A DNA stretch of 7,664 nucleotides from positions 1-7,664 of the forward strand of contig CATMVR010000229.1 in the NCBI GenBank assembly GCA_950075905.1, given 5' to 3'. Both the position numbers and the translations under genes were made by a program. Below are positions 1-5,461 of this stretch, one piece after another (position 1 is the stretch's first letter; each line of letters starts with the position of its first letter). Source of the stretch: an uncultured Persicitalea sp. GTDB lineage: Bacteria; Bacteroidota; Bacteroidia; Cytophagales; Spirosomataceae. The notes beneath the pieces are model-generated. The model was given only the letters and a program-made list of their open reading frames with translations, was not told where the DNA came from and ran no database searches.

Positions 1-295
1 CGCCGCCCGCCTGCTGGTACTCCGCACCGCCCGCCATATTGACGAAAAGGGAGCCGCCGCCGTGCGCGACGAAGTTTCGATGATCAAGTTTTTTACGGCC
101 AACATGATGCTACGGGTAGTAGACCGCGCCATACAGGTACACGGCGCCTTAGGTATGACGAGTGATATTTTGCTTTCTTACTGGTATACCCACGAGCGGG
201 CCGCCCGTATCTACGACGGAGCCGACGAGGTACACAAGGCCGCGCTGGCGCGTACCATTCTGAAAAGCTACGGCCTCGATGTAAAACGCAAGTGA
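1..295 (+). CDS. Acyl-CoA dehydrogenase, ACAD10/11-like, C-terminal part (5' truncated by window)
   Basis: The reading frame is open from base 2 to a TGA at 293-295 and gives the last 97 residues of an acyl-CoA dehydrogenase; the N-terminal and middle domains lie outside the window. Two signatures of the C-terminal helical domain are visible: IQVHGALGMTSD, which corresponds to the QxHGGxG flavin-contact segment, and RIYDGADEVHKAALAR near the end. In ordinary acyl-CoA dehydrogenases such as MCAD the second motif reads YEGT and its Glu is the catalytic base. Here an Asp (codon 215-217) takes that place, within a DGxDEVH motif typical of ACAD10/ACAD11-type proteins. That group acts on 4-phosphorylated hydroxyacyl-CoAs rather than performing simple alpha-beta dehydrogenation. 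The kinase gene follows after 4 bases, which supports the subgroup assignment. FAD would be the cofactor and the protein should be cytoplasmic. An internal GTG at 62 is not the real start, because homology continues upstream of it. Family is certain; substrate class is inferred. Confidence 0.93.
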   Translation, partial: AARLLVLRTARHIDEKGAAAVRDEVSMIKFFTANMMLRVVDRAIQVHGALGMTSDILLSYWYTHERAARIYDGADEVHKAALARTILKSYGLDVKRK

Positions 296-299
296 AATA

Positions 300-1376
300 A
301 TGATGATACACCTACCTGCCGATTCCCCCGCCCCCATTCGCTCCGGTGAGGAAATTGATGTCGCCGCGCTCAACACCTTCCTGAACTCCCGGGAGGCTAT
401 TACCTCACCCGTAACGGAGGTACGGCAGTTTCCCGGCGGCTACTCCAACCTGACCTATTTTCTCAAAACCGCAGACCAGCAAGAGTATGTCCTGCGCCGC
501 CCGCCGTTCGGGGCCGAGCATATCAAGGGGGGGCACGACATGGAGCGCGAGTACCGCGTTCTGACGATGATTCAAAGTGCTGGTTTTGGCAAGATACCTC
601 AGCCCATTCTCCTTTGCGATGATCTGGAAGTAATGGGTTGCCCGTTTTATATCATGGAGCGCGTGCAGGGCGTCATTCTGCGGGCGCAAACTGCCCCAAA
701 GCTGGGCTTGTCGGCCGATCAGCTTCGGGCTACTTCGGAAGCCCTGGTAGATAATCTGGCCAATTTACACGCCATTGATATCAACGCTACCGGGCTTATT
801 CAGATAGGTAGGCCCGAAGGCTATATCCGGCGGCAGGTAGAGGGTTGGTACAAGCGCTACCTCGCCGCCCAAACCGACGACCTCCCCGTGATGGAGCAGC
901 TCTACCAATGGCTTAGCGACAGCATGCCCGCCGAAAATACCCCGACGCTGATTCATAACGATTACAAGTATGATAACGCCGTGCTCGACCCCACCCACCT
1001 GGCCAATATACTGGCCGTGCTCGACTGGGAAATGTGCACCGTAGGCGACCCACTCATGGACGTAGGAACCGCCCTCTCCTACTGGGCCGAGGCCGAAGAC
1101 GGTGCCTTTGAGCGAAGCTTTAACCTCACCTGGCTACCCGGCAACCTCACCCGTCAGGAGTTTGCCGATCGCTACGCCGAAAAAAGCGGTCGCGATGTAT
1201 CAAACATGCTGTACTATTATGTATTCGGGCTTTTTAAGAATACCGTGGTGATTCAGCAGATTTATGCCCGCTGGAAGAAGGGCCTCACCCAGGACGAGCG
1301 CTTCGCGGGGTTACTGTACGGGATTCGGTCGTTGTCTGGCACCGCGGCGAAGGCGGTGGAGCGGGGAAGATTTTGA
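300..1376 (+). CDS. APH-fold phosphotransferase, ACAD10/11 kinase type (putative 4-hydroxyacyl-CoA kinase)
   Basis: This 358-residue protein has the aminoglycoside-phosphotransferase (protein-kinase-like) fold. Visible motifs are the nucleotide loop FPGGYSN (44-50), the beta-strand VLRRPP (64-69), the helix-C acidic segment HDMEREYRVL (79-88), the hinge IMERVQG (118-124), the catalytic loop HNDYKYDN (219-226, with D221 and N226), and the metal-binding LDWE (241-244, with D242) followed by TVGDPLMD. The RRPP and HDMxREYRVL pattern belongs to the phosphotransferases fused to, or encoded beside, ACAD10/11-type dehydrogenases, not to antibiotic-resistance enzymes. Known relatives (the kinase domains of mammalian ACAD10/11 and P. 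putida LvaA) phosphorylate the 4-hydroxyl of 4-hydroxyacyl-CoAs with ATP, giving the substrate of the partner dehydrogenase. The start is ATG 300, four bases after the dehydrogenase stop, so translation is probably coupled; ATG 303 is an equally possible start. No Shine-Dalgarno is seen. All catalytic residues are present. Family is firm; the actual substrate is inferred from relatives and the neighbour. Confidence 0.92.
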   Translation: MMIHLPADSPAPIRSGEEIDVAALNTFLNSREAITSPVTEVRQFPGGYSNLTYFLKTADQQEYVLRRPPFGAEHIKGGHDMEREYRVLTMIQSAGFGKIPQPILLCDDLEVMGCPFYIMERVQGVILRAQTAPKLGLSADQLRATSEALVDNLANLHAIDINATGLIQIGRPEGYIRRQVEGWYKRYLAAQTDDLPVMEQLYQWLSDSMPAENTPTLIHNDYKYDNAVLDPTHLANILAVLDWEMCTVGDPLMDVGTALSYWAEAEDGAFERSFNLTWLPGNLTRQEFADRYAEKSGRDVSNMLYYYVFGLFKNTVVIQQIYARWKKGLTQDERFAGLLYGIRSLSGTAAKAVERGRF

Positions 1377-1382
1377 GGATTG

Positions 1383-1494
1383 ACAGTCGAAGACTGTGAC
1401 CATGTCTGGCCACCAGATGCAATCTGGCGGCAGCTACCTGATGCTGCCGCCGGTTTGCAACCGGTGGCCGAAAATAAGTCAAGTTTTCAACTTA
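1383..1494. repeat. 112-bp two-fold-symmetric multi-hairpin element with cloverleaf core
   Basis: The intergenic stretch holds five short hairpins and a closing stem. The core, 1408-1469, partitions exactly into a closing stem (1408-1413 with 1464-1469, GGCCAC/GTGGCC), a left arm (1414-1418/1422-1426, loop GCA), a central arm of 8 bp (1427-1434/1443-1450, loop TACCTGAT) and a right arm (1451-1455/1459-1463, loop TGC). All pairs are Watson-Crick and no base is left unpaired at the junction. Outer hairpins lie at 1383-1397 (ACAGTC, loop GAA, GACTGT) and 1481-1493 (AAGTT, loop TTC, AACTT). Everything is symmetric about 1438.5, and mirrored loops are complementary (GAA/TTC, GCA/TGC). No T-tract follows on either strand, so it is not a standard terminator. 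It could be a REP/BIME-like dispersed repeat, an mRNA-stabilising or attenuating structure between the kinase and oxidoreductase genes, or a mobile-element remnant. The structure is read directly from the sequence; its function is unknown. Confidence 0.8.
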
Positions 1495-1507
1495 TATAAC
1501 CAACTCT

Positions 1508-2482
1508 ATGAAAGCCATACTTTGTACCCAATTTGGGCTACCTGAAACATTAACCTTAGAGGACGCTCCCTCACCGACACCCGGCAAAGACCAGGTAGTG
1601 GTGAGCGTAAAGGCCTGCGGCGTCAACTTTCCGGATACACTGATCATTCAGAACAAGTACCAGTTCAAGCCGCCGCTCCCCTTCTCGCCCGGCGGTGAGG
1701 TGTCTGGCACGATCAAAGAAGTAGGCGAGGGTGTCAAACATCTCAAAGTGGGTGATTCCGTGCTCTCCCTCACCGGCTGGGGTGGCTTTGCCGAGGAGGT
1801 CATTGCCGATGCAGCCACGACTTTGCCCATACCGCCCGGCATGGACTACGTAACAGCCGCTAGTGTGATGTACACCTACGGTACCTCCTACCACGCCCTC
1901 AAAAACCGCGCGCAACTCCAACCCGGAGAAACGCTGCTCGTGCTTGGAGCAGCCGGCGGAGTAGGCTTAGCCGCCGTACAGCTGGGCGTGCTGATGGGGG
2001 CCAACGTCATTGCGGCCGCTTCGTCAGATGAAAAACTGAAAGTCTGCAAAGAACTGGGTGCCTCGGCAACGATCAACTACACAACTGAGGATATCCGGGA
2101 ACGCACCAGGGAGCTTACCGAAGGGCGCGGAGTAGATGTTGTCTACGACCCCGTAGGCGACCGCTACACCGAACCCGCCCTGCGCTCCATTGCCTGGAAA
2201 GGCCGCTATCTGGTAGTAGGGTTTGCCGGGGGCGAAATACCCAAAATCCCGCTCAACCTGGCCCTACTGAAAGGCTGTCAGATTGTGGGCGTATTCTGGG
2301 GAGCTTTTGCCAGGAACGAACCTAAGGAGAGTCAGAAGAATTTTCAGGAGCTCCTTACCTGGATATCTCAGGGCAAACTCAAACAGCACCTGTATAAAAC
2401 CTACTCTCTGGCGGAATCCCCCGCCGCCCTGCGCGATATGCTGGACCGCAAAGTAGTAGGGAAGGCAGTCGTGATCATTTAA
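1508..2482 (+). CDS. Zinc-independent MDR-family NADPH:quinone oxidoreductase / enoyl reductase
   Basis: The 324-residue length is normal for a quinone oxidoreductase of the medium-chain dehydrogenase/reductase superfamily. The N-terminal GroES-like catalytic domain contains ACGVNFPDTL (36-45) and the segment YQFKPPLPFSPGGEVSG (51-67), which resembles quinone oxidoreductase-like protein 2. The Rossmann domain shows the nucleotide-binding LGAAGGVGLAAVQLG (146-160). Ser172, Ser173 and Lys176, just after the second strand, favour NADPH over NADH. The structural zinc-binding cysteine cluster of alcohol dehydrogenases is absent, so the enzyme should be metal-free. Relatives reduce quinones, or carbon-carbon double bonds in enones, alkenals or acyl-CoAs; the sequence does not decide between these. 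The MaoC gene starts 15 bases downstream, so the two are probably co-transcribed. The start ATG at 1508 aligns with the family N-terminus (MKAILC) and lacks a Shine-Dalgarno. Upstream lies the hairpin element, so transcription may begin anew or be modulated there. Confidence 0.92.
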   Translation: MKAILCTQFGLPETLTLEDAPSPTPGKDQVVVSVKACGVNFPDTLIIQNKYQFKPPLPFSPGGEVSGTIKEVGEGVKHLKVGDSVLSLTGWGGFAEEVIADAATTLPIPPGMDYVTAASVMYTYGTSYHALKNRAQLQPGETLLVLGAAGGVGLAAVQLGVLMGANVIAAASSDEKLKVCKELGASATINYTTEDIRERTRELTEGRGVDVVYDPVGDRYTEPALRSIAWKGRYLVVGFAGGEIPKIPLNLALLKGCQIVGVFWGAFARNEPKESQKNFQELLTWISQGKLKQHLYKTYSLAESPAALRDMLDRKVVGKAVVII

Positions 2483-2497
2483 CTTATATTCTACCCA

Positions 2498-2956
2498 ATG
2501 AAAACATTTAAGACCCTCGCCGAATTTCGCGGGCAACTCGGGCAGGAAATCGGTGTGAGTCCGTGGGAAACCATTTCCCAGGCGCAGATTAATGCCTTTG
2601 CCGACGCCACCGGCGATCATCAGTGGATCCATATTGACCAGGAAAAGGCAGCCCAGTTTTCTCCTTTCAAAACCACCATCGCCCACGGTTTTCTGACGCT
2701 CTCACTGGCACCCAAGCTCATGGCCGAACTCTACAAAGTGGAGTCAGTAAAAATGGGCGTCAACTACGGGGCTAACAAAGTGCGCTTCACGGCGCCGGTG
2801 CCCGCGGGCCGCAGGGTACGCATGCGCATGACTTTGAAGGAGGTAGAAGACCAGGCTCCTAACGGAGTTCGGGCTACGGCCGAATGCGTTTTCGAACTGG
2901 AAGGCTCCGACAAACCTGCCTGTGTGGCGGAACTGATTACATTATTGTTTGAATAG
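2498..2956 (+). CDS. MaoC-type (R)-specific enoyl-CoA hydratase
   Basis: This 152-residue single hot-dog-fold protein has the complete MaoC/R-hydratase signature. FADATGDHQWIHID (34-47) contains the catalytic pair Asp40 and His45, and AHGFLTLSL (62-70) is the conserved second motif lining the active site. The exact ATGDHQWIH form is typical of the single-domain subgroup that includes mycobacterial Rv0130-like hydratases. Such enzymes hydrate trans-2-enoyl-CoA to (3R)-hydroxyacyl-CoA, or the reverse, usually as dimers in the cytoplasm. The gene lies 15 bases after the oxidoreductase and 77 bases before a FabG-like dehydrogenase, whose family acts on the same (R) stereoisomer; the two could work consecutively. 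The start at ATG 2498 gives the usual short N-terminal lead before the hot-dog domain. Nothing appears truncated. Chain-length preference cannot be read from the sequence. Confidence 0.93.
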   Translation: MKTFKTLAEFRGQLGQEIGVSPWETISQAQINAFADATGDHQWIHIDQEKAAQFSPFKTTIAHGFLTLSLAPKLMAELYKVESVKMGVNYGANKVRFTAPVPAGRRVRMRMTLKEVEDQAPNGVRATAECVFELEGSDKPACVAELITLLFE

Positions 2957-2980
2957 TCGGAAGATTTAATCCTAATTCTG
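2948..2980 (+). promoter_or_regulatory. Possible Bacteroidota promoter for the FabG-like gene
   Basis: TTTG at 2948-2951 is followed after 21 bases by TAATTCTG at 2973-2980, one mismatch from the Bacteroidota -7 consensus TAnnTTTG. It would give a leader of roughly 50 bases. The -33 part overlaps the end of the MaoC gene. The match is imperfect and read-through from upstream is equally possible. Confidence 0.3.
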
Positions 2981-3033
2981 CTGACACCTAATAGACTGAT
3001 TACTAACAACCTATAAACTTACCTATCTAAAAC

Positions 3034-3771
3034 ATGAACCGCTTACAGGATAAAGTAGCCATTATTACCGGCGGAGCCCGTGGCATTGGCAAAGCCACCG
3101 CTCAGATTTTCACCAAAGAAGGAGCCAAAGTCATTTTGTGGGATATGCTGGACGCCGGCGAAGAAACCGCCCGGGAACTACGGGATCAGGGCTTTTCTGC
3201 CGAATTCATGAGGCTTAGCGTGACAGACATCCCTGCGCTGGAAGCCGCTACTCAGAAAATAATGGAGCAATACGGCCGCATTGATATTCTGATCAATAAT
3301 GCCGGTATTACCCGCGACCGCTCGCTGCTGAAAATGTCGCACGAGGAGTGGAATCAGGTGATCGATGTAAACCTAACGGGGGTTTTTAACTGCACCAAGG
3401 CCGTGGTACCCCACATGGTAGAGAACAAGTACGGCCGGATCGTCTGTACTTCGTCGATCGTCGGTATTACGGGCAACTTCGGCCAAACCAATTACTCCGC
3501 CACCAAGGCGGCCATCATCGGGATGGTAAAAACCTGGGCCAAAGAGCTGGGCAAGCACAACATCACGGCCAACGCCGTAGCCCCCGGCTTTATCCTGACC
3601 GACATGACGGACATGATCCCGGAAGAAGTACGTAATCAAACGATTGCGGGCATTCCGATGAAGCGCATGGGTATGCCGGAGGATATTGCCAATGCCTACC
3701 TCTTTTTAGCCTCCGACGAAGCATCTTACGTCAATGGGCATACGTTAAGTGTAAACGGAGGAGTGGCCTAG
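3034..3771 (+). CDS. FabG/PhaB-like short-chain dehydrogenase, probable (3R)-hydroxyacyl-CoA dehydrogenase
   Basis: This classical SDR of 245 residues has every family motif: TGGARGIG (12-19) for cofactor binding, NNAG (88-91), the catalytic tetrad Asn113, Ser140 or Ser141, Tyr154 and Lys158 (YSATK), and the PG motif at 184-185. It most resembles 3-oxoacyl-(ACP/CoA) reductases. Asp37 sits at the end of the second strand (VILWD), where an acidic residue normally binds the adenosine ribose hydroxyls and excludes the NADP phosphate. This suggests NAD(H), and therefore oxidation rather than biosynthetic reduction. With the MaoC hydratase just upstream, a catabolic (3R)-hydroxyacyl-CoA dehydrogenase is a good fit. 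A reductase making 4-hydroxyacyl-CoA from 4-oxoacyl-CoA, as proposed for the SDR in the lva pathway, is an alternative. The housekeeping fatty-acid synthase FabG is less likely, because no acpP or fabF lies nearby. The start at ATG 3034 follows an AT-rich leader without a Shine-Dalgarno. Confidence 0.92.
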   Translation: MNRLQDKVAIITGGARGIGKATAQIFTKEGAKVILWDMLDAGEETARELRDQGFSAEFMRLSVTDIPALEAATQKIMEQYGRIDILINNAGITRDRSLLKMSHEEWNQVIDVNLTGVFNCTKAVVPHMVENKYGRIVCTSSIVGITGNFGQTNYSATKAAIIGMVKTWAKELGKHNITANAVAPGFILTDMTDMIPEEVRNQTIAGIPMKRMGMPEDIANAYLFLASDEASYVNGHTLSVNGGVA

Positions 3772-3787
3772 TGTGACAAATATCACT
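3772..3787 (+). promoter_or_regulatory. Crp/Fnr-family operator-like palindrome
   Basis: TGTGA (3772-3776), six bases, then TCACT (3783-3787) matches 9 of the 10 specified bases of the Crp half-site pair TGTGA-N6-TCACA. It begins directly after the stop codon of the dehydrogenase gene. Its centre (3779.5) is about 41.5 bases before the start predicted from the -7 element at 3809-3816, which is the classical position for a class II activator. The motif and spacing are visible; binding by a Crp/Fnr-family protein is inferred. Confidence 0.5.
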
Positions 3788-3808
3788 GTATCTCAGAAAG
3801 CTAGCGTG

Positions 3809-3816
3809 TAGTTTTG
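3809..3816 (+). promoter_or_regulatory. Bacteroidota -7 promoter element for the rhodanese gene
   Basis: TAGTTTTG is an exact match to TAnnTTTG, the -7 element used by the primary sigma factor of Bacteroidota. Transcription would start near 3820-3822, leaving a leader of about 20 bases before ATG 3841. No good TTG appears at the -33 distance, where the Crp-like half-site lies instead, as expected for an activator-dependent promoter. Confidence 0.55.
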
Positions 3817-3840
3817 TATCAGAAACTAACTAATAAAGAC

Positions 3841-4143
3841 ATGATGAATCTATTTAAGTCGATATTTGGCGGACCTGATACCGCAGCTTTAAAACAAGTA
3901 ATTACAGACGGCGCTATCGTGGTGGATGTTCGTACCCCCGGGGAGTTTGCCGGTGGCCACCCCAAAGACGCGAAGAATATTCCGCTGGATGCCCTACCCG
4001 CCAAGATCAATCAGATCAAAGGATGGAACAAACCCGTAGTGGTATGCTGTGCCTCCGGAATGCGGAGTGCCCGCGCCAAGTCATTGCTGGCCTCCAAGGG
4101 GGTAGAGGTACACGATGCCGGCCCCTGGACCACTATCGCCTAG
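3841..4143 (+). CDS. Single-domain rhodanese-like sulfurtransferase
   Basis: Starting at ATG 3841 this is a 100-residue protein consisting of one rhodanese domain. The first conserved block VDVRTPGEFAGGH (28-40) is followed by KNIPL (45-49) and the active-site loop CASGMRS (70-76), in which Cys70 would carry the persulfide; Cys69 precedes it. There is no signal peptide, so it should be cytoplasmic. Rhodaneses of this type transfer sulfane sulfur from thiosulfate or persulfides to acceptors such as thiols or cyanide; the physiological partner cannot be told. A longer reading from TTG 3814 would add nine residues, but it would begin inside the apparent -7 promoter element and outside the domain, so ATG 3841 (or 3844) is preferred. 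The gene appears to be its own transcription unit: Crp-like site and promoter upstream, intrinsic terminator 22 bases after the stop. Confidence 0.9.
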   Translation: MMNLFKSIFGGPDTAALKQVITDGAIVVDVRTPGEFAGGHPKDAKNIPLDALPAKINQIKGWNKPVVVCCASGMRSARAKSLLASKGVEVHDAGPWTTIA

Positions 4144-4165
4144 AACAAGAGCGTTTTTGAATATG

Positions 4166-4207
4166 CCCGTAGCCGATATGATATAATCAGCTACGGGTTT
4201 ATTTTTT
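4166..4207 (+). terminator. Intrinsic terminator of the rhodanese gene
   Basis: A perfect 8-bp stem, CCCGTAGC (4166-4173) with GCTACGGG (4190-4197), closes a 16-base loop and is followed at once by a T-rich tail (4198-4207, nine T of ten). It lies 22 bases beyond the rhodanese stop and directly before the stop of the converging minus-strand gene. In the minus direction no strong T-tract follows the stem, so it mainly serves the plus strand. Confidence 0.85.
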
Positions 4208-4209
4208 CG

Positions 4210-5223
4210 TTACCAGTTCACAATTCCTTTTTCCCCCAAGCCTAGCTTACCCATAAACTTGGACGAGAACTTGGAGCGGGACGTCAGGTACCGCACGCTT
4301 ACTCCCACGTAGGGAGCCATGGGCGGCGAAGTGGAGGCGAGGTTTTCGCGGGCGCTGTTGAAAGTACGAAGCTGTCGGAAGCCCGCCAGCCCGGCCTCGG
4401 CCGATACGTTGAACACCGTCAGCAGGTGCAGATTGGCCGAAAGCCCCAGCTTGACGTGCTGGTAGTTTTGCCGCCGGAGTAGTTTCTCTTCCGCGGTCTG
4501 TACCTGGAAGCCCCCGCTATAACCATTCACCCCCGCCAGCATATCCATGCTAAACCACTTGGTAGGGTGGTAGTTGACATCCGCCATGAAAGGCAGCAAC
4601 GCGGTAGCCCGCCATTTTTTACTGATACGTTGGTTAATCCCAAACACAGGTACTACCCGTAGCCTTTGGTTGTAGGTCAGGATGGAGCCGTAGACAATCT
4701 GACTGCGCAGGCCGATGATACGCATGCGGGCCGCACCACCCCACAGAAAAGGCTGCGGAGTAAAAAACGTCTCATTCGACTCCGTCATCCCGATGGCCCC
4801 CCCGTATACCCACAACTTGTCTTTCACGCTGGCCTGCAGCCGGATGGCCCCCACCGAAATGGTCTTGTAGCCATTGTCCGGAAAATTGGTGCCATTAATT
4901 GTGGGCTGAATCTGCGTAAACTGCCCGATCATAACCGTATGCACCGCCCGAAGATCAAATTTTTTCCGAAAGCTAAGCCCCGCCTGTACCTCACTCTGAA
5001 TCGGAATGATACCCAGCCCGCTGGTACGTGTCATGCCAAAGTTCTGTGTAGTGGCCGAGTTGGAAGGTACCACGTAGTCGGCTCGCAGCGTTACGTTAGG
5101 ATAGAAAAGCCGACTAAGCCCTAGCTGTTGGGCTTGTAGGGAAGAAACCGTGCCCGCCAGCAGGCAGGCGGTAAGGAGGGCGTATCCACGCCGGGCGCGT
5201 CCACGCCGGGAAGTACTATTCAT
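4210..5223 (-). CDS. Probable outer-membrane beta-barrel protein, exported (DUF6268-like?)
   Basis: The 337-residue product begins with a Sec signal peptide: a basic n-region (RRGRARRG), a hydrophobic core (YALLTACLLAGTV, 14-26) and a likely signal peptidase I site after Ala31 (SLQA|QQ). The mature part has alternating polar and hydrophobic stretches rich in aromatic residues, for example TLRADYVV, LWVYGGAIGM, WGGAARMRI and PYVGVSVRYL. It has no hydrophobic helices, as expected for a barrel in the outer membrane. It ends in Trp, an aromatic terminal residue common in such proteins. The middle section, PVFGINQRISKKW followed by ALLPFMADVNYHPTKWFSMDM, resembles the DUF6268 group of Bacteroidota outer-membrane proteins, but I cannot confirm this without a profile search. 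No binding or enzymatic motif was recognised, so function is unknown. It stands alone on the minus strand, convergent with the rhodanese and divergent from the DUF4153 gene. Confidence 0.8.
   Translation of the reverse strand: MNSTSRRGRARRGYALLTACLLAGTVSSLQAQQLGLSRLFYPNVTLRADYVVPSNSATTQNFGMTRTSGLGIIPIQSEVQAGLSFRKKFDLRAVHTVMIGQFTQIQPTINGTNFPDNGYKTISVGAIRLQASVKDKLWVYGGAIGMTESNETFFTPQPFLWGGAARMRIIGLRSQIVYGSILTYNQRLRVVPVFGINQRISKKWRATALLPFMADVNYHPTKWFSMDMLAGVNGYSGGFQVQTAEEKLLRRQNYQHVKLGLSANLHLLTVFNVSAEAGLAGFRQLRTFNSARENLASTSPPMAPYVGVSVRYLTSRSKFSSKFMGKLGLGEKGIVNW
5185..5210. repeat. Short direct repeat in the signal-peptide coding region
   Basis: TCCACGCCGGG occurs at 5185-5195 and again at 5200-5210, a period of 15 bases. 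On the minus strand the two copies encode the repeated basic block RRGRARRG of the signal peptide n-region. It looks like a small in-frame duplication. Confidence 0.6.
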
Positions 5224-5258
5224 GCGGAAGAAGTTTGCGAGCTTGTAGCCAATAACGA

Positions 5259-5266
5259 CAAAAATA
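5259..5266 (-). promoter_or_regulatory. Bacteroidota -7 promoter element for the outer-membrane protein gene
   Basis: Read on the minus strand this is TATTTTTG, an exact TAnnTTTG match, 35 bases upstream of the ATG at 5223. Transcription would start near 5254. Upstream of it there is a run of T (plus-strand 5281-5285) but no clear TTTG at the -33 distance. Confidence 0.5.
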
Positions 5267-5461
5267 GAGGGCTATTGTCTAAAAACAGCGAATCTGTACC
5301 CCTATCGCTCCGGCGACATACCGTCTTACTACTGACAACCAGCAACTTGTTTTTTAGAAATATACCTCAGTCGCCATGGTTACCTTTATCGTACAATTTT
5401 TATAATTTAGCCCTTTCGAAATACAGCACCTGTTCGTTTCTTATTCAAAGGTATCCACTCT
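5267..5461. other. Divergent intergenic region upstream of the DUF4153 gene
   Basis: This AT-rich spacer separates two divergent genes and must carry the promoter of the plus-strand gene. Only weak candidates are visible: TAATTTAG at 5403-5410 (one mismatch to TAnnTTTG, also overlapping TATAAT at 5401-5406) and TACCTTTA at 5381-5388. Neither has a convincing -33 TTTG at the right distance. An open frame at 5275-5580 is not supported as a gene: it has no recognisable domain and its end overlaps the DUF4153 gene in another frame. No hairpin or operator stands out. Confidence 0.4.

Noticed and set aside
300..1376. Kinase gene as an aminoglycoside-resistance determinant
   Set aside because: The fold is APH-like, but the RRPP and HDMxREYRVL motifs and the adjacent ACAD place it with hydroxyacyl-CoA kinases.
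1383..1494. Hairpin element as a CRISPR array, integron attC site, tRNA or intrinsic terminator
   Set aside because: There are no regular direct repeats with spacers and no attC core sites. The cloverleaf has 3-base side loops and no acceptor or anticodon features of a tRNA, and no T-tract follows.
2264..2686. 140-codon minus-strand frame across the oxidoreductase/MaoC junction
   Set aside because: It overlaps two genes with complete catalytic motifs and has no recognisable domain.
3814..3840. TTG start extending the rhodanese by nine residues
   Set aside because: It would begin inside an exact -7 promoter element and adds residues outside the domain; ATG 3841 has the A-rich leader typical of this group.
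4666..5124. 152-codon plus-strand frame opposite the outer-membrane protein gene
   Set aside because: It is antisense to a gene with a clear signal peptide and barrel-like composition; the product has no domain or plausible start context.
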